Below, piece after piece: positions 1 through 12,967 of a stretch of DNA of 64,000 nt (positions are counted from its first letter, which is position 1; every line of letters starts with the position of its first letter). The position numbers and the translations under genes are program-made. Source of the DNA: Panonychus citri (taxonomy: Eukaryota > Arthropoda > Arachnida > Trombidiformes > Tetranychidae); the NCBI RefSeq assembly GCF_014898815.1, contig NW_026515473.1, positions 682,001 to 746,000 of the forward strand, written 5' to 3'. The notes under the pieces are model-generated. The model was not told where the DNA came from, did not search any database, and was given only the letters and a program-made list of their open reading frames with translations.

Positions 1-1988
1 AATGATTTACCTTCAATTCAGTTGATGGATTTAAATGGTTCATTAGTTAACTGGTTAATTACATGATTTAGAGATCGTTGGGACAATTAGAATTATGTTT
101 CTGATGAGAGAATTTTTTTTGGCCATTGATTAAAATGTTGACAGGTATTGATTGGGAATTTGAGAGAAAATCTTATTGACAATTGGACGATTGGTTTTAG
201 TTTGATTCCAATTAATTTCTACCTTGATGATTGAGAAAATGTTGGAATTAGTTTCTATCAATATGAATTTCATATGATCCATTTTCACCTAAAAAGTTTC
301 ACTTGATCATCGACTAACTGTTGATACACTTTAAACTAATTCCAATGAAAAACCAAACCAGTAACCAGAAAATTGATGGACAAGAATCGCTTTCAAATCA
401 ATAATCTAATCAAAATGTCAAGTGATTAACTACCAAGAAAAATGTGATTCTAAATTAACCTAAAAATAAAACCTAATTCACCGGAATGAGAGTCAACCCT
501 TAAGGTGGAAAGTAAAGTAAAGATGCTCATGAGCATGATGAATTCAATGAGAACCAGAGATGATCAGAGTTGAATTTGAATCTTCCCTGTTTTCCAAGGG
601 ATTTTCATCTCTCTATTTCTCTTTCCAGTGAATCACAATTCTCATCATTCTCATCCTCATCATCTTCCTTTCATCTGATCTCATATCATTTTCCTCCAAC
701 CATCAGCATGGTTAACCCTCCTCGAGAAAATATCAACAACAACATATCAACATCTCTCATCTTATGGATCATTTTCCTAATTCCAAGTGATAAAATCTCA
801 ACCATTTTAGTTTATTATTAATTTTGCATTTGTGTACATTTTATATTCTACCTGCAATTTACCTGAATTTCCAGTGGAAACATTTACCTGTAATTGTAAC
901 AACAATTAACTCCAAAAGGTGACACAGATTCACAGGTAAATATGTTTACCTGAGAATTTACTCTGAGAATTTGAGTGAAAATATCAATCAACAAATTCAC
1001 ACATATGATTATCTTTATCCTGGAATCAAATTCAACACACCAATTAAGCTAAATTGTCACAAACAAATCAGGAAATTGTTTCTTCCAGCATCATATCAAC
1101 ATTTACCTTGTAATCTAATTATTTTGTTTACAATTACATCCAACTCAGAATTCAGGAATCATCAGGGTAGATATAAAGTATCATTTGATCATCATCATCA
1201 TGTTACTAATCATTTTGTATCTCCTTGATTCCATCAAATCAAGAAGTTAATTGCTCTCTGTGATTCTGGTACAAAAAGCCAAATTGAATCTCCAATTATT
1301 ATGATTAATTTAAACAACCACAACGGATTTCATGCAATTAACTGTCATAATCAAAATCCATCAACCTTTAATTATGTAAGTATTTCTTAAATTAAGTTAA
1401 TTGCTAATTGGCTTTTATTGATTTTTCTGTGCGCATCTTAATCAGAACCAGTGATTAACACAACGATTAATGTTTTTGATTGTGCTTCTTGCATTTGTAA
1501 TCATTTAAAACGATTAACAATCAATAATTTACAATTATTTGTCAATTTTAATTACTATCAATTGATTATTATCAATCATAATAAAATCAAATGAAACCAA
1601 TTAGCACAAAAATCTTGTTTATTATCATATGATTGTTGTAAATTTTTTATTTAATCATGACAATCAACTTGTCGTTAATACTATTAAGAAATGACAATTT
1701 AGTAAATATTGTATCATTTTTTAAATCATCTAATTCAATTAGTGAAATGATTAATTGTTGTTTTCTAATCTTATAATCAACAGATAATAACAATCGTATA
1801 AATGTTTCTAATGTTATATTGATCAACAACAATTAGCATAATCATCAACAATTATCATCATCCCAAAGGGAAGAAGCCAAATTAATAAGATAAATTTGAT
1901 TTCTCATCAAAAAAAAAATAATATCTGTACAATAATTGACTAAGCAGAAAGAAAGAAACAATTCCCAACAATTAGAGTTAATTGTTAA
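1..1988. other. Upstream region of the whirlin gene, no gene recognised
   Basis: AT-rich non-coding sequence. Short open frames occur (for example 570-821 and 971-1228), but they have no ATG-anchored structure or recognisable family and look like chance. A cluster of TTACCTG/CAGGTAA motifs lies at 849-951 and is reported separately. Upstream exons of the whirlin gene could lie here or beyond the left edge; I found none I can support. Confidence 0.6.
849..951. promoter_or_regulatory. Cluster of five CAGGTA/TACCTG motifs
   Basis: TACCTG occurs at 849-854, TTTACCTG at 858-865 and 883-890, and a 20-base palindrome CAGGTAAATATGTTTACCTG at 932-951. CAGGTA is the core shared by Snail/ZEB-type zinc fingers and by Drosophila Zelda. 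The cluster lies about 1.1 kb upstream of the whirlin ATG, so an enhancer or promoter role is an inference. The motif also occurs singly elsewhere in the window. Confidence 0.25.
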
Positions 1989-4900
1989 ATGGATTTTCCT
2001 GTTAACAGTCATACAATTTTCCAATCAAATCATCGTTCACATCATCATCATCATCATCATCGAAATCACCATCATTCCCAATCAGTCCATTCATCTTCTC
2101 CCTCCCGTCAACCTTTACTACGTTCAGTTTCACCGGCGGGAAGTGTATCATCAACTCGAGCCTCTCCACCGCCATCAAACTCCCTTGAGCCGATTAAAAC
2201 CAGCGGAGTGATTTTGGGAGGTAATAACATTATCGGTGGTAATGGTCCAGCTAATAATGGGTTAACCATGAACGGTGGTAACTCACCTGGAAGAGGAGGA
2301 GGAGGAGGAGGAGGAGGATTAGGTGAGAGTGTAGGAGGAAATGGTAATGGTTCCAATGGTGGAAATAGTGGTTTACTAATCAATGGAAATAATATTTTAA
2401 TCAATAGCCATTCAACTCGAAGTGTTCGTAAATTACATTTAATTAAAGGACCAGATGACCCACCGGACGCTGGTTTAACTCTTTGTGGTGGCCTTGAGGT
2501 GGGTCTACATGGGACTATTTATATCTCAAGGATAGCTGAACATTCAATAGCTGAAAAGATCGGCTTGGCCCCAGGGGATCAGATATTATCTGTTAATTAT
2601 ACATCGTTTCTTGATTCATCGATTAGCTGTCAGAAAGCAATTCATTTGATCTGTACTCAAGATGTTCTAACTCTTAATGTCCTCTCAAGGTCGGAAGCGT
2701 TGACCTCCCACCGTCGACATGCAACCTACCATTGGGTTGACCCGGAGGGTAGACCAATCTCTCCACCTCCACCTGATCGTGATTTAATCCTATCAACTGA
2801 ATCAGAATTTGATCCACTTCTTGTCGGTGAATCGGGTTCAGGATCACCTTCGGCAAGAATCAATTTATCACCTAGAAGGCGATTATCAGCTCGACAATCT
2901 GAACAATTAATACGAACGGTAAGCAATTTATTTCTCATCATTTTTAATTAACATGAAAACAAATTGAAAATGAATTAATCAAGATAATTATATGCAAATC
3001 GGAGTTTAATTATTCTAATAGTTAATCTAAATCAACAAGAAGACAAAAACAATCAACTTTGAGTTAGTTAAAAATATTCAACTCAAAGTTTGATTGTTAC
3101 ACTTAGTCAATTAATTTATGCATTCATTTGATTATTAATAACTTTTTAATTAATAATCCATTGAGATTAACATTCATATTAATTAGATTGTCACAAGTAA
3201 TAACTGACAAGTTTATCAAATCAGATAAACAATTAGACATTTGATTAGTGAGTTTTGTTTTTTTCATTAAATAAAAATCTATCATAGTAAATTAATATTA
3301 ATAGTAATTATTAATTGTTATGCTAAACATTATCATGTCACCCAAATGCCTACGGTTAATATTTACTATTAGTTAATTGGTGAAAAATTAAATATCAAGT
3401 CAATTTTAGTTGATGAACATTTCATGTTAAATGTAATTAATTGAAAGAGTAAATTAATTCTCAGTCTAATCAATCAGAGTAATCAAATAATTTCCGTTCC
3501 AATTAACTGTAATAGTAAATTTTTCATTGAGAATATGAATCGTAACTTTTAATTTCATCAATTTACTGAGGTAAATGTTTCAAATTATCAAATAAACTGA
3601 AAGGAAATTGTTGTTAATCAAATGTAATGATCATGTTGATGATCATTATTGTGATTATATTGAAAGGTTATCAATCAAAAGTTTACTAATTCAAATAAAA
3701 TGTGATAATAATGTTATTATTAAACCCAGAATTCTGGGTTTCTCATCAACAGAATCAAAATCTTTCAGAACTTTTTTCATGGTGATAATGATTGTTAATA
3801 CTTTCTGTTGATTTATTTGATTCATAAATATGATGATGTGAATGATATTAAATCTATATGATGAAAAATGATGAAGGTAAACAAAAAAATTAGAATAAAA
3901 TAAATTGATGTTTCTCTGAGTTTCATTTAAAAGTTACAAATTCAGTGTAAACATATTCCTACTGAACTTTATCTCCAAGTCAGAATTCACCATGTTTACC
4001 ATGTAAAAATACACACAGATATTCCCAGAGTGTTATTATTATCACCTTGCTAATAATAAACAGGTAAAAATCATCAGGAGATGAAAAAAAAACAATAACT
4101 TTCACTATTTAGGTTCATCAACATGATGTTTGTTGATTTATGAAATAATCAAGGTAAATGTTTATCACGATCATCAATGTATCTCATTATAATTTACTGA
4201 TTGTTATGAAATACAATCAATCGCATTTTCTTTGATTGTGATTTATTTTCATTCATTAGATTTGATTGTTTTTGTCATTCAATCTTTGTTTACATTTTGT
4301 TTCTCTCACTTGTTCAACAATTCATCTTGATTGTTATTTATAACATTAATTGCTCCCAACAATTAATTAATTGCTGGTAACATTAATCTCGCCAATTTAT
4401 TAGATACCATGTTGAGTATATTTGATTAAATTAACTGTTCCATTGTAGGATAATCAAGGATTTATTGTATTACTTTTTTTTTGCTTCTTCCTTAATTCTT
4501 GATTAACAATTTGTTTCGCTTTAAACAATTAACTAATAGCTCTGAGGATTTAATTTAATCGTAAATTAAAGTTGCAGTTTAATTTTATCCATCATTTAGT
4601 GTTAATTTAATTGGATTTGGTTTCTAATTTACGATTTAAACTTGATTATTTCAATCGTGATGTTGGCAATTAATAAAAAAAAAGGCTCACAATCAATAAA
4701 TTTAATCTCAATTTAATTGTTAGCTCATGCTCAGAGTTAATCATTGCAACAAGTGTTACAATATGAGTTTTAATTTTGATGGAATTAAATTTTATCGATT
4801 AACAATTAACTATCAATCAGTTTAATTATTTAGTCGGTAAAAGATTCTAATTATTTTATTCAATGATAATCATAATATCCCGATTAATTTGTTATTCAAA

Positions 4901-7900
4901 ACGATTCCTATTGATTAGGATGTTAATTGTTAGTTGATTGATCAAGTGATTTGTTTAATTACAATCGATATTAAAATTAATCATCGTTGTTGTTAATCAA
5001 ATTGCTGTTGGATTTTTAAATTCACATGAAAAATGTTTCCAATTGTTTTTTCATGAATCGTTTAGTTAACAATCAAATGATTGCTAAAAATACAAGTTGA
5101 TTAGATTAACTGAAATTAAATCAACAATCAAGCAATTCATAATGTGTTAAATTGTAAACAATTTAGATGTTGATTTATTATAAACAATGATAAATTATCT
5201 TGAAATTGAAGATCACAGAATTGTGTAAACAATTAATTCATTTAATTAGTAAACTAATCATGTTGAAAAGGAGTCAGAAAATTGGTTAACATTGAAATTG
5301 AATTGGTAACAATTAAAAATAATTACTCACCATCTTAATCATTAAATTCAGTCTAATGTTTATGATGATAATTTAATTTGAGATAATTATTTCTTAATCA
5401 TAATCAAGCAATATAATACATCGAGTCCAATCAATTTAATGAGTATCTTGAAAGTTAATTGTTACATTTCATTTAATTGTAATTGCTTGAATAGCTCAAC
5501 ATTAAGATGACTTTGAATTAATCAATATTCACATTGAGTATCTGGTTAATTTAATTGTTTTTATTCTGGTCAAGTTGATTGTTAATTATCTTAATGTTGA
5601 TGATGATTTTTGAGTAACAATTAGTATCAATTGATTGATCAAAAATCAACTCATAACATAATATAAGTTGAAAAGTTAACACATTTAATTGTTGTATTTT
5701 CCATGAATTAAATTATCATGATTACAGTTTAATATAATTACTATTTTTACTGTTTAATCATCAGTCTAACCACAATAATGATTATAATCATTGACAAATT
5801 TAATTAAACTAATTCTAATCACGTTCCAATCCCACCTTGAATTGTGATGAATGAATTTCTAGCAATTAAGTTTAGGAAATTATTACTTATTATTACATTG
5901 ATATAATCAAGGTTTGCAATTAGGTTAATCATGATGATTATGATGAAAAAAAGTCCAATAGAAATTAGTTTCAACTTAATTGTGTTGATAATCATACACC
6001 AATAGTGTAATTTTTAGCTTTAATCATAAGCATTATTGGCAAATGATCAACTAATTAACACGAATTAATAACTCCACCTTAATCATAACTTGATTACTAA
6101 AAACAATAACATTTCACACAATCACAATTAGTTTAATTATCATTGTTATTACAATATTTTAATCACGCTATCACTATCAATATAGTTAATTTTTGATTCT
6201 CATGACTGTTACCAATTTAATTTTGATTACTACCGATTCCTTGCCAGGAAAACAACAATCAACTTGCGATCATTGTAACAATTAACTTAATGATAATCTT
6301 GGAATCCAATGATGATAATAATTTGTAACTAAAGTTTTGAATAATGAATAATGTTCATTTTAAATCACGATTGAAAATAATTATGATTAAATGTTCATTT
6401 GATTCAATATCACTTCCATGATCAATTCTGATGAAAATTAAATTACCAATAGTATTTAAAGTGTAACAATCAATTTTCATGATACTGGTTCATTATTCAT
6501 AATGGGATACAATCAATCAGTTCATCCTCATGTTTGACTTTCATGGTAATATTTAAATTCAATCCTGAATTGAAAAAAATATTTGATATTTATCATTGCA
6601 ATTTAATAATAAATTTGATAATCTGATGATTGTGATTGAATATAATGATAAGTGATTAAATTGAATTTCCTGTTTTAAATTGTAGTTAAATGTCAGGGTA
6701 AGGTTAGCATATAAATGATTTAGAATTGATTAAAGTTGATTATCGATAATCAAGATCAATATATTAATACAATCAAGGAATTTGAAAAAAATAAAAGTTT
6801 CTCTCGTTAATTGTTAGCAATTTATTAACTGCTAATAGTTTTCACTCGTTGATTTACAATCAATTGAAACAATTTGTTTTACACACAATTATTAATAGAA
6901 TCATAATGATAGCAATTAGAATCATTCAATGATTAATTTTTTCTCCTCCATCTTAATTGTTTAGGAAACTTTTTCTTTCTTCATCTCTTTTTACAATAAT
7001 TTCCAATGTCAACCATTGAATTAATGTTAATTCATGATAATAATAGTTCTGAACAATTCATATTAATAAGTTAATTATTTCCTACTAATCTTATTGACTA
7101 AATGTCTTCAAGTCTACATTTATAATCAAGATAATGAACATAATCTAAATGATAATAAGACTCAATGACAAATTTATGTACGATTCATCAGAATGCTGAA
7201 TAAGATTGTCTAATAATAACGATGATAATTATCACCAAGATGATGGAAAAAAGTTCAATATTGATTTTTATCATCATGTAATAATTATCATCAATTTCCT
7301 GTTAATACAGGGCAATTCAGCTATTTTTACCGATGTTTTTTGCGATTTTCTCAGCAACTAAGAGTCGTAGAGACACGAGGCTTGATTGGTATGAGTTTGA
7401 GCGATACTTGTTTGTCATATCAAAGATCAAGGTCATCGGTAAAATAACACGTTTCAAGGTCATCTGAAGGTGCTACAGTTATCCTTCACATTTTTAACCC
7501 TGTAAAATGAGTTTAGAGATCCTTGTGTCACAGATATTGAGATATTACTGTTTAATTGAATAACTGTTGAAAATCTTTTATGCAATAAATTTATCCTAAC
7601 GTGCATTGCAAAGCTCATAGAAACCTCAAAACTTGTCCGTAGTGTCTCTGAATATTCTTCTTTATTGCATTACCTTCAGATAACCTTGAAACGTGTTATT
7701 TTACCGATGACCTGAATGACTCTACGACTCTTAGTTGCTGAGAAAATCGCAAAAAACATCGGTAAAAATAGCTGAATCGCCATGTATTGTAGATCTGATT
7801 AGAGTTTGATCCATTCAAAATGATATCTGGCATCCCTAGTAAACCAAAGACAGGCCAACTTTACTTGGATTTTCTCGAACGGATACGGCATTTTATCTTC

Positions 7901-10900
7901 TAACTTTTTGAAATCAGATGAATTTACATCAACTGGCGAAGAGATATCATTAGAGTTAACCACGGAACAAAAGTCATAAGTCATAATTGCAAAAATAATT
8001 AATGTTTACACATTAAATAGTATTGCAAGAATACGGAATCAGAAATAAATTTTAAACGCCGAAGTGAGTCGGATTGAGTGAGTGAGTGAATACTTCGGTA
8101 AATATAGCTGAATTGCCCTGTATATTGATGCAAAAGTTTTTGTTAACCAGAAAAACTAAATGATAATCATAACCTGAAAGCCATTCTCCTTACTAATTGA
8201 AACAATTTACCATGTATGAGAATAACATAATTAACACTTTTGATTCAACATTTGATTAAAATTTACCATGAATCAGATTAATTGTAATTCAAATGTCTCA
8301 TGAACAATTTTCAATTGCTCAATGGATTAAGCTAACTAATCCTCTTATTACATTGGTTCATATAAATTGATATTCAATTGTGATAAAAACTGATAACAAT
8401 CAGTTAGATTAATAATTAAGGAGATAAACTAAAAAATACAAATGTGAATCATTTGACAAAGGTTATTTAACTAATCCTAATACCTTAATTACCCTTGGTT
8501 GATGATTTTAATTACGATTGTGAGTAGCATTAAACTGTCCCCATGTATCAAGAAATATTGAAAATGATTCAAGTTCCAGTGTTAAGGTTAACCAAATGAG
8601 CTTAAGATGGTTTAATCTTTAATAGCATTAAGATTATGAGACTTAGTTATGAGAAGGATATTTAATAATAATAAGAATCAGAAAAGTGAAAGTAACGAGA
8701 AAAAAAATAAGGATGAATATGAGAGAGAAAAAGATGAGGATGATAAAAGCAAAATGATCCATAAAACTAAAGTAAATGTTAAAGGGAGGGAAAAATATTA
8801 CTCAGCATTTACCTTGAATTCTGATGATGAAACTGATAATAATAATCTTTGCTATTTATGAGCATCTATTATGAATATATAAAGACTGTTAATGTTTCTC
8901 TGGATAATAGTTTCTATCTTGAAGGTTTATCTCATGAAGAATTTTTTTTATCCTATTTCGTTGCTTTGTATCTCTTTGCCCAGAGGGTTTCTCTGAATTT
9001 CTTATAGTTGAAATTTATCATTTATTGAATCTGATATATATTATTTTTATCTTCTATTATTGAATTATCTAAATTGTTGAACACATTTGAATGGATTTGA
9101 ATTGATATTTAGACAAATTGTTGAGGGAAAATAAATGTTCTGATTAATATTATTCAGAAAAGGTTAACGGTCATGGGGATTCAGGGTGATTCCATTGATT
9201 TATTACTCTTAACGTGACTATCTTGTTGATCAGTTTTTGTAGATTGTGATCTGGATTATAATTGTTAACAATTGAATTATCATTGTGTTGACAATTTGTT
9301 TCTCTTATTCAATTTATCTTTTAATCTTCAATCAAAGTTTACTAATGATTCAGTCAATTTTAATCATCATCATCACGATAAATGATCATAATCGTAATCA
9401 TTTTGTAATAATAGTTGATTTGATCAATGAAATGATCAAATTGATCATAGTCCAACTGTCAGGTATAATTGTTACAATTGAATTAACATTGATTTGGAAC
9501 TGATCAAGTCTTGTAAATATCATAATAGTTTGACCAATTAATTCAATTGTGAATGACTATCAATCATTTTTTTTGTAAATTCAATTGAGAAAAAGCTGGA
9601 ATGATTAATTCATTGAGATTGTAATCAAATCATTTATTGTAAACAATTCATGAAAAATTGATTCAAATCATTTTAAATAATAATAATTAACTTCCCAGTT
9701 AATATTAATAATTGCGAAGAGGCTTGATTCATGCGAGTCAAACAAATTGACCAGATTAGAGGCGACAATTATAGCACCGAGAAAATATGTGTATGTAACA
9801 CTTTGAATTGCAATTGATGAAATATCAAGCTATAGCTAGCGTTGAACAAGAGTCTAGGCAACGTGATTGATTCGCGTTTTTAAACCCATGCATCAAGATT
9901 GTTTATATATTTGAAATTTAATGCAGAAAAGAAACGAGTAACATGAAACAGAGAATTAAATAAACAAAATACATTAAAATAAATTAATTTGAAAGTCAAA
10001 TTTGTGAGCAATTTGACAATCTTTGAGCAGGTGATTTTTCTCACAAAATGCGCACTTGTGTACATGAGGACAATCATTTCGACAGCTACCATAATAGTAA
10101 CCAAGGTAACAATAGCCAATGGAAGGTAGAAAGGGTCCAAAAAAATTAGGCAACGCGAGTCTAGCTTTAATGAGCTCATCTGCCCAATCTAACACGCAAT
10201 CATTACGCTTCGATTCAATTTCATACCGGGCTTGACCGTCAGCTGTCAGCAACCTTTACCAACAGGAACCTATAAAAGAACGCGACCAAAATCCAATGCA
10301 CAGAGATCCATCTTCATACATGTGCATTGAACCGATGTTTCAGGAAAATCATGACAAAAGTACAGGGCGTTTTTTTATCCACCACGGCTATTTCACTGAA
10401 TATCTCCGGAACTAAAGTCATGAATGTCAGACTTTATCAGAGGACTGAACAGAATTGAAGCGCTCAACCCTTTGCTTTTTCAAGGTCATTGAAGTCATTT
10501 CCGGAAGGACACGTTCAAAAGTCATTTAAAGATCTTCATGTCTTCATGTGAATCCAAACATTTATTAAGCTTGAATACTTGATGGCCAATAATTACTTTT
10601 TTGCACTCAAAACACATGTTTTCTTCGTAAGACATTTTCCTGAAAAAAACAAGTTACATGAGATGCTAAATCTTGAACCGTGAATAATGAACTAGGTACC
10701 TTGTTTGTTAAAAAATTATGAAAGTTATCAAAAAAACCAAATATCAACACGACCCAAGTATTATTTCATTAACATTTTAAAGAATTCGGTCTCTACTTTT
10801 GCTTGAAAGCTACTAGAAACAAAAAGAACATGATTAGGTTTCCATGGAAACAGTCAAACGCGAAGAGCGCGATTTTTGCATTAAGACGCGTAAGAGAGTG

Positions 10901-12928
10901 AAACAAGAAATTCATGGAATTTAGATTCGTATCAATGCCAACATTCGCCGTGAATCAAGAATGATTTTCGAACAAAAGGCAAAAAGAAAAGAAAAGAGAA
11001 AGAGAAAGAAAATTTTACGCAATTGAAAGGCTCGTTTAATTTTGCCGCATGCTTCATGTTTCATTTGACTGGGTTAAGCCTCATGAAAACTCAAAGGCTT
11101 GCCTGATCCCTGATGAATCATAATGATATTTTTGCAAAATCAGACTAATCAGCATTTCTTTGAAAATAATTAAAATTCAGTTTTCTCATCAAATCTAATT
11201 GTTTATCACTTCGATTAACGATTAATCTGTTAATCTTTAATTTCCCGTTTTCTAGTCATGATCATCATTTATTTGTAGCTTACCATTAAGACGGAAAAAA
11301 ACTCTGAAAAAAAGTTCATTGTTAAAAAACTAACAATTAATTTCCTCGATTCGTAGTTGATTAATTAGTTGACTAAACAACTTTGTTTTCTAATTAGTCT
11401 TCTTTTCTTGAGCTTTCTTTTCATTAACTCGATCAATCTGGTTAATGGATGAATTTTTCTCCCATTTGTTTTCATTTTCAATTTTCCCTTTAGGTTTAAT
11501 TGTATTGATTTCCACAGAAACTTAATTAGATTGTTAATTCTGAGTATGATTGTCATCAAATTTGAAAGTTTCCTTTGCTTTCAATGCTAAATTGCCTCAA
11601 GAAATAATCACCATGAATACAGATAATTGAATCAATTGTGACTTGAAGATTTTGACATTATTGTCAATTGATTGTAAATCATTTTTCCAACAAAATAATT
11701 AGTGCAATTGATTTGTTTTCATTTTCCAAAGTTAATTGTGTTCACAATATCTCACCAGATAATCATGCAATGATAATTGTTTAGGTTCAGATTATAATTG
11801 AGAAGGGCATTAATCCGGGATTAATGATCCGTGGTGGCCTCGAGTATGGACTTGGTATCTATGTAACTGGCATCGAATCAATGTCGGCCGCTGAAAGAGG
11901 AGGATTAAAGGTTAGATTGATTGTTGATCATCTATGTTTCGATTGTTGAAAAATTATTCTTTCGTTAATTATTAGATTGGTGATCAAATTCTATCTGTAA
12001 ATAATCACGATTTTCAACATGTTCTTCACGATGAGGCTGTTGACATTTTACGATCTTCGCCTCGATTAACGATGAAAGTTCGTTACGTTGGCAAAATACC
12101 GGCTTCCAATGTTTCTTTAATTCATTCATCATCTTCTTCGTCTTCTGCTGCTGCCCAATTAACCTCATCCGATGGATCATCTTCATCTACATCTCATACT
12201 GAATTTCCTTTTAATCATATTCCGTCCTCTCGATGTTCGTTACCAGAGACTTCACATCTTCATAGGCTCAATCGAAGTCCTTGTGGTTCACAACGAACAA
12301 GTTCACCGGGTACAGGGTCACCTGGTTATCGACCCATCAGTGAACAAGGTAAACAATTAATTTCATCTAAATGTAAATCACTTTTAATTTAATTCATCAC
12401 TTTTATCAAAATTATTCATCGAGACTCATTTACCTTTTACCTCGTAATATAAACAAATTAAAGTTTATTTGTTTGATTTATTATTTATTTCCCATTATTG
12501 TGCTAATCTTTTATTGATTTTCACACAATTATCATCACAATTATCATTCATTGATATTCATTAGATTTCACATGTTCACAGTTCTTAGCAATCTAAATTG
12601 ATAGTAATCAATTCATTTCAAAATATCCCATGAAAATTAATCTCTCCAAATCAAACATGAGGCAATTCAAGTGTTTGAAATATTCAATATTTCATATTCA
12701 CTGAATTCAATTAAATAATTCAAACATTTCAACGACAATCAAGTAAAGTATATAAATATAATATTGAAGATGATATTATCATTAAGGTTCGAGTTTTCTA
12801 TTAACAATCAATAGATTGAATAGATTTTGATTGTAACCAGTTAATGGACACTTAACATGTCAATTCTCATATTGTCTTCTTTTTCTTAATGATCATCAAG
12901 ATGATCAAATATAAACTGAAGGAGTAAA

Positions 12929-12967
<39 letters not shown>

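Larger units (their letters stand above)
2919..11784 (+). other. Whirlin intron 1, 8.9 kb, with embedded repeats
   Basis: A very long intron for an otherwise compact locus. It is AT-rich and mostly featureless, with many recurrences of short CAATTAA/TTAATTG strings. It contains a TA-flanked inverted-repeat element at 7308-8120 and a relatively GC-richer stretch at about 9.72-11.1 kb with transposon-like remnants. Small open frames at 3608-3811, 8649-8861 and 9285-9503 have no recognisable homology and are low-complexity or AT-driven. No further whirlin exon is needed, because exon 1 and exon 2 join in phase 0. Confidence 0.7.

Noticed and set aside
8649..8861. Lys/Glu-rich 70-codon ORF in whirlin intron 1
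   Set aside because: Low-complexity, purine-rich translation with no splice context or family resemblance.
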